This document shows, piece by piece, positions 21,716-33,965 of a stretch of DNA of 64,000 nucleotides. Under the pieces are notes generated by a model. The model did no database searches and was not told the origin of the DNA. It was given only the letters and a program-made list of their open reading frames with translations. The translations under genes and the position numbers were made by a program. Source of the stretch: Panopea generosa. Its lineage: Eukaryota > Mollusca > Bivalvia > Adapedonta > Hiatellidae. Numbering within the stretch: the stretch's first letter is position 1; the number at the start of each line of letters is the position of its first letter. Location of the stretch: positions 66,806,356-66,870,355 of the forward strand of contig CM055905.1 of assembly GCA_029582155.1 (NCBI GenBank). Direction: 5' to 3'.

Positions 21716-23578
21716 TAGTAGAAGTAGTAGTGGAAACAGCAATAGTAGTAGTAATAGCAATGGTAGAAGAAGTGTAGTGTAGTAATAATTGAAGAAGTAG
21801 TAGAAGTTGTAGTAGCAGTGTAGTAATAGTTGAAGTATAGTAACAGTAGTAGTAGTAATAGTTGTAGAAGTAATAGTAGTAGTGTAGTAATAGGTGTAGT
21901 AGTAAAAGTAGTAGTTTAGTAATAGTAGTAATAGTAGTAGTTGTAATAGTAGTAGAGTAGTACTAGTTGTAGTGTAGTAAAAGTAATAGTATTAGTAGTA
22001 ATAGTAGTAGTGTAGCAATAGTAGTAGTAGTATAAGTAGTAAAAGTAGTAGTGTAGTAATAGTTGTAGTGTAGTAATAGTAGAAGTAGTAATAGTAGAAG
22101 TAGTATTAGTAGCAAAAGTTGCTATAGTTGTAGTGTAGTGTAGTAATAGTTGTAGTGTAGTACTAGTTGTAGTGTAGTAAAAGTAATAGTATTAGTAGTA
22201 ATAGTAGTAGTGTAGCAATAGTAGTAGTAGTATAAGTAGCAATAGTAGTAGTGTAGTAATAGTTGTAGTGTAGTAATAGTAGAAGTAGTAATAGTAGAAG
22301 TAGTTATAGTAGAAGACGTATTAGTAGCAAAAGTTGCTATAGTTGTAGTGTAGTGTAGTAATAGTTGGAGTGTAGTTATGGTAGTAGTATAAATAGTAGT
22401 AGTAATAGTAGTAGTGTAGTCATAGTTGTAGTGTAGTAATAGTAGTAGTAGTAATAATAGAAGTAGTAATAGTAGAAGTAGTATTATTAGCAATAGTTGT
22501 AGTGTAGTGTAGTAATAGTTGTAGTGTAGTAATGGTAGTAGTATTAATAGTAGTAGTAATAGTTTTAGTAGTTATAGTAGTATTGTAGTAATAGAAGTGG
22601 TAATAGTAGTAGTAGTGTATAAATAGTAGTAGTAGTAATAGTAGAAGTAGTAATAGTAGAAGTAGTATTAGTAGCAATAGTTGTAGTGTAGTGTAGTCAT
22701 AGTTGTAGTGTAGTAATGGTAGTAGTATTAATAGTAGTAGTGATAGTTTTAATGGTTATAGTAGTAGTGTAGTAATAGAAGTGGTTATAGTAGTAGTAGT
22801 GTATAAATAGTAGTAGTAGTAATAGTAGTTGTGTTGTCATAGTTGTAGTGTAGTAATAGTAGTAGTATTAGTAGTATAGTATAAGTTGTTGTGTATTTAT
22901 AGTAGTAGTGAAGTAATAGTTGTAGTAGTAATAGTAGTTGTGTAGTAATAGTTGTAATTTAGTATTAGTAGTAGTATTAGTAGTATAGTAGTGTTGTAAT
23001 AGTAGTAGTGTAGTAATAGTTGTAGTAGTAATAGTTGAAGTAATAAAAATAGTAGTAGTAGTAGCATAAGTAGTATTAGTATGGTAGAAATAGTTTTAGT
23101 AGTAGTAGTGAGGTAATAGTAGTAGTAGTAATAGTAGTAGTGTAGTAATAGTTGTAATGTAGTAAAAGTAGTAGTGCTGTAATAGTAGTTGTAATAGCAG
23201 TAGTAGTGTAGTAATAGTAGTAGTTATAGTTGTAGTGTAGTAATAGTAGCAGTGTAGTAATAGTAGTAGTAGTAATTGTAGAAGTGTAGTAACAGTTGTA
23301 GTAATAAAAGTAGTAGTAGTAAAAGCATAAGTAGTATTAGTAGGGTAGTTGTAGTAGTAGTAGTGAGGTAATTAGTAGTAGTAATAGTAGTAATAGAAGT
23401 AGCAGTAGTATTAGCAGCAGTAGTAATAGTAGTAGTAAAAGAACTAGTGTAGTGATAGTAGTAGAGGTAATTGTAGTAGTAGTAATAGAAGAGTAGTAGT
23501 AGTAATAGTAGTAGTAGTTAAAGTAGTAGTATAAATAGCAGTAGTATTAGCAGTAGAGGTAATAGTAGAAGTAGAAGT
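21716..23578. repeat. TAG/TAA-rich trinucleotide microsatellite, about 1.86 kb
   Basis: Mixture of GTA, ATA and GTG steps (runs such as TAGTAGTAATAGTAGTAG) with recurrent TAGTGTAGTAATAG blocks. Some blocks are duplicated as wholes, for example about 21960-22150 versus 22160-22350. Frames through it (poly-Thr/Tyr/Leu) are artefacts. Confidence 0.95.
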
Positions 23579-23728
23579 TTACCATTATTTTGTTGATGAA
23601 GCTGAGTGTGTTTAATAATGGTGTACTAATGCTGCTTATAAGTATTGTAATGATGAAAACTTTGTGCATAATATAGGGATGATGCTTTTGATTAGTATGT
23701 TAAATCAGGTACTCATACAATACTTTCA

Positions 23729-25600
23729 GATGATAATGATACTATTGGTTATAATGTTGACATAGGTGATTATGTATATCGATGGAAGGAAGATATGAAC
23801 TGTTGAGCACTATGTTAACTACAATAATTATGCATATTGTTGGGATGATAATGATACTATTGGTTATTATGTTGCTGTAGCTGATTATGTACATGTATAT
23901 CGGTGAAAGGAATATATAAATTGTTGAGCACTATGTTAACTACAATAATTATACATATTGTTGGGATGATAATGATACTATTGGTTATTATGTTGCTGTA
24001 GCTGATTATTTATATCGATGGAACGAAGATATGAACTGTTGAATACTATGTTAACTACAATAATTATGCATATTGTTGAGATGATAATGATACTATTGGT
24101 TATTATGTTGCTGTAGCTGATTATGTACATGTATATCGGTGAAAGGAATATATAAATTGTTGAGCACTATGTTAACTACAATAATTATACATATTGTTGG
24201 GATGATAATGATACTATTGGTTATTATGTTGCTGTAGCTGATTATTTATATCGATGGAACGAAGATATGAACTGTTGAATACTATGTTAACTACAATAAT
24301 TATGCATATTGTTGGGATGATAATGATACTATTGGTTATTATGTTGCTGTAGCTGATTATGTACATGTATATCGGTGAAAGGAATATATAAATTGTTGAG
24401 CACTATGTTAACTACAATAATTATACATATTGTTGGGATGATAATGATACTATTGGTTATTATGTTGCTGTAGCTGATTATTTATATCGATGGAACGAAG
24501 ATATGAACTGTTGAATACTATGTTAACTACAATAATTATGCATATTGTTGAGATGACAATGATACTATTGGTTATAATGTTGATGTAGGTGATTATGAAT
24601 ATCGATGGAAGGAAGATATAAATTGTTGAGCACTATGTTAACTACAATAATTATACATATTGTTGGGATGATAATGATACTATTGGTTATAATGTAGATG
24701 TAGTTGATTATTTATATCGATGGAACGAAGATATGAACTGTTGAATACTATGTTAACTACAATAATTATGCATATTGTTGAGATGATAATGATACTATTG
24801 GTTATTATGTTGATGTAGGTGATTATTTATAGCGATGGAAGGAAGATATGAACTGTTGAATACTATTTTAACTACAATAATTATGCATATTGTTGGGATG
24901 ATAATGATACTATTGGTTATAATGTTGATGTAGGTGATTATGTATATCGATGGAAGGAAGATATGAACTGTTGAACACTATTTTAACTACAATAATTATG
25001 CATATTGTTGGGATGATAATGATACTATTGGTTATTATGTTGATGTAGGTGATTACTTATATCTATGGAAGGAAGATATGAACTGTTGAACACTATGTTA
25101 ACTACAATAATTATGCATATTGTTGGGATGATAATGATACTATTGGTTATAATGTTGATGTAGGTGATTATGTATATCGATGGAAGGAAGATATGAACTG
25201 TTGAACACTATTTTAACTACAATAATTATGCATATTGTTGGGATGATAATGATACTATTGGTTATTATGTTGATGTAGGCGATTATTTATATCGATGGAA
25301 GGAAGATATAAACTGTTGAGCACTATGTTAACTACAATAATTATGCATATTGTTGGGATGATAATGATACTATTGGTTATAATGTTGATGTAGGTGATTA
25401 TGAATATCGATGGAAGGAAGATATAAATTGTTGAGCACTATGTTAACTACAATAATTATGCATATTGTAGGGATGATAATGATACTATTGGTTATTATGT
25501 TGATGTAGGCGATTATTTATATCGATGGAAGGAAGATATAAACTGTTGAATACTATGTTAATTACAATAAGTAAACATATTGTTGGGATGGTAATGGTAC
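23729..25600. repeat. Satellite of 115/121-bp units with a dimeric higher-order section
   Basis: Units start GATGATAATGATACTATTGG at 23729, 23844, 23965, 24080, 24201, 24316, 24437, 24552 (variant), 24667, 24782, 24897, 25012, 25127, 25242, 25357 and 25472. From 23844 to 24552 spacings alternate 121 and 115 bp, that is, three copies of a 236-bp dimer; the long form carries GTACATGTATATCGGTG. After 24552 all spacings are 115 bp. No coding potential. Confidence 0.95.
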
Positions 25601-25879
25601 TTCTTATAGTGATGATAAGAATCAAGATAACAGTTGATTATCCTTCAATCAAGTGACATAATTAGTTATTTCTCACTTGTGATCAGTAATTATGAGTTAA
25701 CAAAATATATATATTGCCTCTTCTTTACCAAAACATGCTTATAAAAGCGCTTTCTTTTTTTTTTCTTAAATACACTTCGATTATGACATTCTGGACTACC
25801 GCGAGAGAGCTGGGGTAACATGTGGAGCAATGTAAATGTCATACAATTTTGTGCTTGAAGATCGCATTTGTACTGGTGT

Positions 25880-27500
25880 CGGATATGTTTTTATTTTATC
25901 TTTCAACAATTACATGACAATATTTTACCACCAATCCTATTACCAAGTGATAACACAGATAGCATATCAATTATTAGTATATCGCCTAACAATGTAAATA
26001 GTATCTTAGAAACACTGCCAAAGCCCCAGGTCCCGATGATATCAACAGTTACGTTTTGCGTGAAATATCTAATGAAATATCGATGCCTTTATGCAACTTA
26101 TTTAATGTTTGTCTGACCAAAGGTGTTTTCCAAAAAGTCTAGAAAGAAGCATTTGCATGCGCTGTTTATAAAAAGGGAGATCCTTCCTTGGTTAATAACT
26201 ATAGACCTATATCACTGTTAAGCGTAATTGGCAAATTGTTTGACAGACTTATTTATGAACACATACATGTATATAATTTCTTTCGTGATACCAAATTTAT
26301 TTCGTTATTTCAATCTGTTTTTGTTCCTAGCGATTTAACAATTAACCAGTTATCTTATCTGTACAATATATTCAGTAAAACTATTGATGACGGTAAAGAA
26401 GTTCGCGTTATATTTGACCTAAGCAAGGCTTTTAATAGAGTTTGGCACAGAGGTCTAATAGTCAAATTAAAAGGAGCAGAAATGCCAAATCAGCTTATAA
26501 ATTTACTAAATGACTACCTTAAAGATAGGCAACAATGTGTTGGTTTGCCTGGTGTCAAATCTGATTGGACATTAATCAAGGCTGGAGTGCCTCAGGGGTC
26601 CATTTTAGGTCCGCTTCTATTTTTAGTCTATATTAATGACATAGTATCTGATATCGCAACTAACATTCGTCTTTTTGCAGACGATACAAGCCTGTACTTT
26701 ATAATCGATCACTTTAACAACATCAACAATGCTGCACAATTTGTTTTTAATTCCGACATCAACAAAATCACTGAATGGTCAAAACAATGACTTGTAACTT
26801 TCAATCCGTCAAAGACTTAATCGCTTCTTATATCTAGGAAACGTAATCAACCCATCCAACCACCACTATATATGCATAACCAACAAATATCAGAAGTACA
26901 CTCACACAAACACTTGATATACTTTTATCAAATAACTGTACCTGGCACTCTCATATTGAATACATAAAGGATAAGGCATGGTCAAGAATTAAAATCATGA
27001 GAAAATTGAAATACCAGCTAGACAGAAGATTCCTGGAGACTATACATGTTTTATCCGACCACTGTTAGAATATGGTAACACATTCTGGGATAACTGTACT
27101 TATTAAGATAAACACGAGTTAGATAAAATTCAACACGAAGCAGCACGCATTGCGACAGGAACAACAAAACGAGTACAATTAATAATTTAAACACAGAAGT
27201 TGGGTGAGAAAGTCTAGAAACTCGAAGAACGAAACACAAATTAAATATGTTCTATAAAATGGTAAACCATATGACTCCTCCCTACTTATCTGCACTAGTA
27301 CATGTACCATCCCAAATAGGTGGAAAATTCCCCGTAAATCTCAGAAATAGTTATGACCTACAAATTCCAAGTTCGAGAACAGCGCTCTACTATAATTCTT
27401 TCATGCCATCCGTTGTCTGTGATTGGAACCATCTACCTATTGAAACAAGACGTCGAGTCGTTTCTATCAAATGTCTTTTAGCAACAGCTAAATAAAAAAT
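25880..27500 (+). pseudogene. Degenerate LINE ORF2 (reverse transcriptase and C-terminal part)
   Basis: RT motifs are readable in order: NNYRPISLLSVIGKL, VIFDLSKAFNRVW, KAGVPQGSILGPLLF and LFADDTSLYF, the last with the catalytic Asp pair. Upstream, out of frame, is a KAPGPDD-type thumb-proximal motif at about 26020; downstream the C-terminal region resumes near 27247 with WNHLPIETRR. No endonuclease region is present and at least three frame breaks occur, so it is a 5'-truncated dead copy. It resembles, but is clearly diverged from, the LINE at 55083. The 3' end is about 27630, with AATAAAATAAGATAAAA. Confidence 0.85.
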
Positions 27501-27859
27501 CTTACCAAAACATCAAAACACTTATTTGCCCTCATTGTATGCTTATTGAGTGAAATACTATGTTTATATGCTGATAGGCCTATGGCCTTCTGCATGAAAA
27601 TAAAATAAGATAAAAAAATACTTTGAAATACATTAACAAAACTTACCTAGAATAATTTCGCTCCGTAAGGATTTTCCGACCAAGTGACTATCTCAAATGT
27701 CTGCACATACTACGTACTTCCGACACGATTTATTATTTTACGAAATTCGAATTTAATTTTCAGACTTCTATACTTCCTGTTTAAATTCTTAAACAACTGA
27801 GAATAAGATTATTTTTGTTATAAATATAATACACAAGATTAATGAAATGTTGTATAATG

Positions 27860-29730
27860 ACAAATATGACAAACGAGCTATCTATCGAACCGATATGGCC
27901 GTCTATCCGCTCCTTAATGAAGTAATCACCCATGTGATTGCGTATATCGCATGTCTTTCATAAATTATCATAATTTATCTCTATCTGTTTAAGTCATATG
28001 CACAATTTGGCCCTTTGCCAATCTAATGATAGCGTCGCGAGTTTAGAAAAATATCAACCGTTGTTGCATTGCCAACAAAACTAAATACAATAAAAATCCT
28101 TTATTGTCAGTAGTATTGGTTAAGACAAGCGTTTAACTTAAAGGGTAACACGGCATTTTTTTTATAATTATTCATTTACCTCTATTTCTGAAAAGTATGT
28201 ATATATTATTTATTTCCGCTCCATCATAATATACCAACATATTCAATTTGTAATAAAATCAATGTACATTCGCATGAATAACGTATATTATGCCATTCAA
28301 CTTAGAATAATAAGAGACTCCGTATTTAAACCTTATCTTACGTGTATAATTACAGTATCTACACAATACAAATATGAAACTAAAATCAGAAATTTGGGTA
28401 TGCAGATTCTTATTGTCGTTTCTGTTTCGGAAAGGGGAATAACTTTCGTAAATGGATGAAACATCATCATATTTCAAACATTTGCGGTCAAATATGTCAA
28501 AAAGGGTAACAAATGTTTTCTTTTCTTCTGTTTTTTTTTCGGCATGAACTTTCACTCATATTTTTAAACTAAAGTAATGGATTTGTTTTATTAAACAAAA
28601 TATTAAACATATAATAGTATTCGATAACTGGCTATTACTTACTAATATAAGTTCAAAAATTAATTCGATGCGTAAACATAAGTTTAAAGATTTAAACATT
28701 GCTATGTGTCCCTTCAGTACAATGTATGTGCACGGGGAAGTAAAATAGCCCCATATATATCAATACATAAATATAAATATTTATATTCAGCGAGTAAATC
28801 AATGAATTATAAAGAGATACAAGTCCTTGGTGTAAACGAAAATACACAACATAAACGTTTTCTTTAAATGAACAACGTACAAGTGTTACAAAATGACTTA
28901 GTCCTCCTATTTTGCTAGGCCTAATTTTAGTAATTTTAAGAATGCTTATCTTAACTGTGACTTAATCACATTGGTATGTCTCTGTTGGAAGTCATGCAAT
29001 AATGTTATCTATATGAGAAGCCCCGCTCGTCTTTTAGTCGGTCCACAAGTGCTCGCCAAATTAGTTATTATGTGTTTATGTTTTATATATAATATTTTAT
29101 CAGTTTCAAGTATAAAGAAAGTTGTTACAATTATTGCTATATACTATGTTTACCATAGTGTTTATGTTGCGGTATAAAATATAAACTAGAATAAAGTTTT
29201 TTTTTAAAAATCATACAGTTAGGGTATATGAGCAGTGTATGTCATAATAATGACTTAATAAAATGTCTTCCATCGTACCACCGGATTCATATGGACGTGA
29301 CGACTGAAAAAATGTTGACCGGGCATACGGCAATTATTCTATATCAATATTTTTAATTATAATTTTCAGTAATAATTTAAGATAATACTATTAAAATTAC
29401 TGTTCAGAATTGAATTATTGTGTTTTATCTACCAGTAGTAGATCGACATAGAAATCAACAAAGAACTAATAAGCTCGTTACTGGATTTGTATTATGGTAT
29501 GATGCTTCAATTTTTAAAGTAGTGTGTGATATATATTAAGCTGTAAAATTTTCGTTGTTTTATTAAAGATAGTTTTATGTTATCAATATATAATATCCAG
29601 TAAATTGAGATTCTTTTAATGTTATTAAAGATGAGCAATATTATGGTTATTAAATTCTCCAATTCTAAAAAAAAAAGAGACATTTTATTTAATAAAAAAT
29701 AGAGATATTACACAATTGTATCGATATAAT
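27860..29730. repeat. Segmental duplication flank, copy 1 (partner 59710-61194)
   Basis: Starts near ATATGACAAACGAGCT (27866) and is collinear with 59718 onwards. Relative to the partner it has about 640 extra bases at roughly 28165-28805, whose ends (TTATAATTATTCATTTAC and, inverted, TTATAATTCATTGATTTAC) suggest an inserted element. No gene is evident. Confidence 0.75.
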
Positions 29731-30354
29731 TATGTGAAGTGCTTGGTCCAGTGGTAGAGTATCGGACCCAGAATCGCAGGGTCGTGGGTTTGGTCAATCT
29801 CCCGCGAATATGTGAAGTGCGTGGTCCAGTGGTAGAGTATCGGACCCAGAATCGCAGGGTCGTGGGTTCGGTCCTTTTCCCACGACAATGTGAAGTGCTT
29901 GGTCCAGTGGTAGAGTATCGGACCCAGAATCGCAGGGTCGTGGGTTCGATCCTTCTCCCACGACAATGTGAAGTGTGTGGTCCAGTGGTAGAGTATCGGA
30001 CCCAGAATCGCAGGGTCGTGGATTCGATCCTTCTCCCACGATTATGTGAAGTGCTTGGTCCAGTGGTAGAGTATCGGACCCAGAATCGCAGGGTCGTGGG
30101 TTCGGTCCTTCTCCCACGACTATGTGAAGTGTGTGGTCCAGTGGTAGAGTATCGGACCCAGAATCGCACGGTCGTGGGTTCGGTCCTTCTCCCACGACTA
30201 TGTGAAGTGTGTGGTCCAGTGGTAGAGTATCGGATCCAGAATCGCAGGATCGTGGGTTCGATCCTTCTCCCACGACTTTGTGGAGTGCTTGGTCCAGTGG
30301 TAGAGTATCGGACCCAGAATTGTAGGGTCGTGGGCTCGATCCTTCTCCCACGAC
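29731..30354 (+). repeat. tRNA-like 78-bp tandem array, locus 1 (8 units)
   Basis: Exactly 8 x 78 bp. Each unit holds an A-box-like TGGTCCAGTGG (fits TRGYNNARNNG) and a B-box-like GGTTCGATCC about 33 bp later, plus a GACCC/GGGTC stem and a CGTGGG/CCCACG stem. The T-loop is too long and there is no acceptor stem, so it is tRNA-derived but not a tRNA. The whole array is open in several frames, giving long artefactual repeat proteins. Related arrays lie at 38371-39454, 42289-42461 and 61195-61810. Confidence 0.9.
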
Positions 30355-31100
30355 TATGTGAGAACAGTCTCACTGAAATATATTTTAGATATTTTTATAC
30401 TTTCCGGAAATTTCGGGAAAGCATATAGTCGTGGCGGCCTCGTCCGTTCGTCCAAACGTCCCAATATCCTTGTCCAAGCTATTTCCCTATAAACTTTTGT
30501 TTTTTGATAGCTATATATAGTAAATAATGAACCATTATCCATAAGCTATAGTAAGATAGAGCCTGTGTCACTAACTACCAAGTGGAAATGTGCATATCGT
30601 CTTCGCGTTACTGTTCAGTGAGTTTTCATAGAGTTATTGCCCTCTTGTATTCTTTTAATTACCAAGTCCTTGTTCAAAGTTTGCGTATTTATGTTTGTCT
30701 GCCTATTTACCTCCAGTCACTGGTTGGAATTTGAAGAAATTTGCTAGAATGCATCACTTCCGAATGGAGATGCGCATATTGTCTTTGTGTTTTGGTTTGA
30801 TGATTTTTTCACAGAGTTGTGGCCCTTTGAGAATATACATTACATTGAGCAACACGTTTTCTACGGTGACCAATTTGGGCCATCGCTGCATTTTTTTTTC
30901 ACCACCGTCATTTGGACTTTTCATCATTGTAGTTTCAACTTTTTACCGTCGTTGTTTCGCCTTTTCATCACCGTAGTTTCGTTGTGCCGATTTCACTTAA
31001 TTTAATAAATATGCCACGATGGCCTAAAGAGGACACCGTAGTTTTCGGGAAACATATGATGTCACGCGATATTTACCTACCATAGGCGTAGAGCCGCGGG
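30355..31100. repeat. Array-adjacent dispersed repeat, copy 1
   Basis: Begins GAACAGTCTCACTGAAATA with the inverted motif CCGGAAATTTCGGG and continues to GTCACGCGATATTTACCTAC. Homologous stretches follow the tRNA-like arrays at 43083-43870 and 61818-62595. Ends with the TTTCGACTTTTCACC-type units also seen upstream of gene 1. Confidence 0.8.
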
Positions 31101-31289
31101 GGCCAATATTCAGGTTGGGTGGGCAGCATATAATTCTCCGCCCCCTACCCCCCCCCCCCCCCTCCCTAATAATTTGACAAAAAATGTCTAAATTTCAAAA
31201 CTTACCAAACATCTGGAGTAAATGACAACATATTTTTTTGCTCCCCAAAAAATTTTTTTGGTCGCATCAAGTAATCGTAGCGTCCGTCC

Positions 31290-32400
31290 GTCCGTCCATC
31301 CGGTATTTCGTTTCCGGCCTACAACTTTGTCATGCATAGATGGATTTTGTTGAAACTTGCTACAAATGATCAACATAACATGATGACATGTTGCGAGTAA
31401 GACCCACACCCGTACCTCAAAGGTAAAGGTCATAATTTGAGTTTGTTTGACAACACTTTGAGTTTGTGTGAGATTTCGTGTCTGGTCTGTAACTTTGTCA
31501 TGCATAGATGGGTTTTATAAATACTTGCTACAAATGATCAACATAACATGACGATGTGTTGCAAGTAAGACCCATACCCATACCTCAAAGGTCACGGTCA
31601 CACTTTGAGTTTGTTTGACAACACTTTTCGTCTGTTTGAGATTTCGTGTCTGGTCTGTAGTTTTGTCATGCATAGATGGATTTTGTTAATACTAGCTACA
31701 AATGACCGACATAACATGACGATGTGTCTCGCAATACACCCGGAATCCCACTTCAAAGGTCAAGTTCACAATTTAACTTTGGTTGATGCATTTCTGTCTG
31801 ATTGAGATTTCGTGTCCGGTCTGAAACTTTGTCACATATGGATAAATTTCAAAAACACTTGGCTCAATTCATCAGCATGCCATTACAAAGTGTCACGTGT
31901 AAGACCCACATGCGTACCTCAAAAGTCAAGGTCACACTTTGAGTTTGTTTGACAGCACTTTCAGTCTGTGTGAGATTTCTTGTCCGATCTATAACTTTGT
32001 CATCTATGGATATATTTTGATAACACTAGGCTCAGCTGATAAATATGACATAATTAAGTGTCGCATGTAAGACCCAGAACCTTTCCCCAAAGGTCAAGGT
32101 CACACTATCAATTTGTTTGATATTGTGTGACTGGTCTGTGAGTTTGTCTTTAACTTGGCTCAATTTATCAAGATGACATGACGACGTGTCATAAGAAATA
32201 CCTAGACACTGTCACACTTTGAGTATGTATGACAACACTTTGAATCTGTTTGAAATTTCACGTCTGTCCTATAACTTTATCATACATGGATGGATTTCAA
32301 AAACACTTGGTTCAATTTATCAATTGATCGACAATTGATCTGTAACTTACATTTAGGGATTTTAAAATAGCTTGACACAAGTGATCAGCATGTCATGAAA
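31290..32400. repeat. Degenerate tandem repeat, period about 165-175 bp
   Basis: About seven or eight units, each with a form of GTCTGGTCTGTAACTTTGTC then CATGCATAGATGG, AAGACCCACA and AAAGGTCAAGGTCACAC. Starts are near 31305, 31481, 31651, 31816, 31982, 32133 and 32264. Divergence increases rightwards. Absent from the partner blocks at 43.9 and 62.6 kb, so it is an insertion or expansion in this copy. Confidence 0.8.
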
Positions 32401-33749
32401 ATGTTTCACTTGCATGTACCGTTTTGAAATACCCAGACCATTACATCGGATGTCAAGGTCAAGGTTATACAAAGGTCAAAGTCATGCTTTAATGAAAAAA
32501 AAACATGGAATTGCATGTCTAGTCAGAATCATTAGTCCATTACTCTTGATATTCATGGATACATCGCTACCTATTATATCATATATTGTTATTTTTCACA
32601 GACCATTGGGGGAGGGGGGGGGGGGGGGGGGGGGGCATGTGACACTTAACAGTGACATTTCTTGTTTACTTTAAAAACTCAATACTGCAGCAGTTATTGT
32701 TTTAAATATCAAAATTTTACGGGTTAAGACCCGCCACCAGCCCTCGTTTTGGCTTGTCATGCATGTGGTTTAAACCCATAGGAAGCTAATTCTAGTTTTT
32801 TTCTTAATAAAACGTTTAAATGACACAAAATATATTGGAGTAAAATAACAACCATCCCCCCCCCCTTATTGTTACTAAATAACAGTATTTGATTATATTC
32901 AAAACGTTTCCACATGAGGCCCCTCGTACACAAATCAGCAAACGACACCCTCTCCCGCACTGGAGTAAATGACAATCATATATGTTATTCTAAAAACTCA
33001 CTAGAATGCAGCATTTGGTGTCTTTAATATCATTTTTATTTCAGGTGCAGGCAGGAGGGGGTGGGGTGGTGCGTGTCCCCCCCCCCCCCCCCACACCCCT
33101 AGAATAATCCAACATTTTCCCTCACGTTTTAACATACAGTGCATGAGTCTTTGGTTTTGAAATCTGGTTTTTAATACATCTAATATATGTATTTGTTAAA
33201 AGTATTCGATAAATAACCCCCCCCCCCCCCTTAATCTTACTCAAGTAGAGCATTCGGTTTTTAGAATACAAAAACATCCAGGGGCCTACACCAACCAGCA
33301 GATAACGCCATACTCTCTCAGTGTACGACGTACCAGGTTTAAAACCCAGTGGAATTCATTTTAACATGTTATAGTTTGATAAAAACGTGTCAAAGTCACA
33401 AAATATTCGGGGATAAATAACAATCTTTTCTCTCTAAAAAAACAGAATTAGGTTTTTAAGATCACAAAAGTTTCAAGGCACCCACAGCAGGAAGGGGCAC
33501 CCCCCCCCCCCCCCCCCCCGCTCCGTACATGTACCAGGGAATTCATCCACCCATATGCCCCGTATTTTGCAACTCATTGCATGAGGTTATAGAATTATGT
33601 ATCTTATATTTTCAATCAAAATGTTCCTCATACACTCTCTTCATAACCACCCCCCTTATTGAAACGCTCCTACGACCATGCCCTATGTACTACTTAATAC
33701 CAGTGGCGTAAACTACATGTATACGAATATGTTATATATCACTGTCAAG
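32400..33749. other. Poly-C/G-rich spacer upstream of gene 2, no gene
   Basis: Homologous to 44030-45180 and 62760-63890. Contains homopolymer runs at about 32606-32634 (G), 32857-32866, 33077-33092, 33218-33230 and 33499-33519 (C). Repeated phrases such as GGAGTAAATGACAA and AGGTTTAAAACCCAGTGGAA recur within it. Confidence 0.7.
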
Positions 33750-33938
33750 ACGATAACGAAAGTACAAAGTTAAACATAGCATACGTATCAGTCATTATTT
33801 AGGCGTATAAATACGATAACGAAAGTATAAAGTTTAACATAGCATACGTGTCAGTCATTATTTAGGCGTGTAAATACGATAACGAAAGTACAAAGTTTAA
33901 CATAGCATACGTGTCAGTCATTATTTAGGCCTGTAGTA
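33750..33938 (+). promoter_or_regulatory. Triplicated 63-bp putative promoter segment of gene 2
   Basis: Three tandem copies starting ACGATAACGAAAGTA at 33750, 33813 and 33876, each with TCAGTCATTATTTAGGC. The equivalent sequence occurs once before gene 3 (about 46336) and in diverged form before gene 1. The third copy leads directly into the leader, which lacks a few bases of the GGAGTCGGACAC found elsewhere. Confidence 0.6.
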
Positions 33939-33965
33939 TTGAGTAGACACATTAAACTGAACAAA

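Noticed and set aside
22122-22677. Poly-Leu/Thr/Tyr frames in the TAG/TAA repeat
   Set aside because: Artefacts of a trinucleotide microsatellite.
29731-30354. CRISPR-like array
   Set aside because: The units are directly contiguous without unique spacers, and the setting is eukaryotic.
29739-30428. 229-codon frame with a repeated VVEYRTQNRRVVGS-type motif, and opposing minus-strand repeat frames
   Set aside because: The 78-bp unit is divisible by three, so any stop-free frame stays open. Several frames on both strands are open equally, and the same happens at 38.4-39.5 and 61.2-61.8 kb. The DNA pattern is tRNA-like, not protein-like.
31605-32674. Several 60-90 codon frames
   Set aside because: They lie in a degenerate 170-bp tandem repeat and next to a poly-G run.
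33939-33965. Upstream start for B-box gene 2 adding nine residues
   Set aside because: The codon is TTG, and paralogues start at the conserved MSVPGKK ATG.
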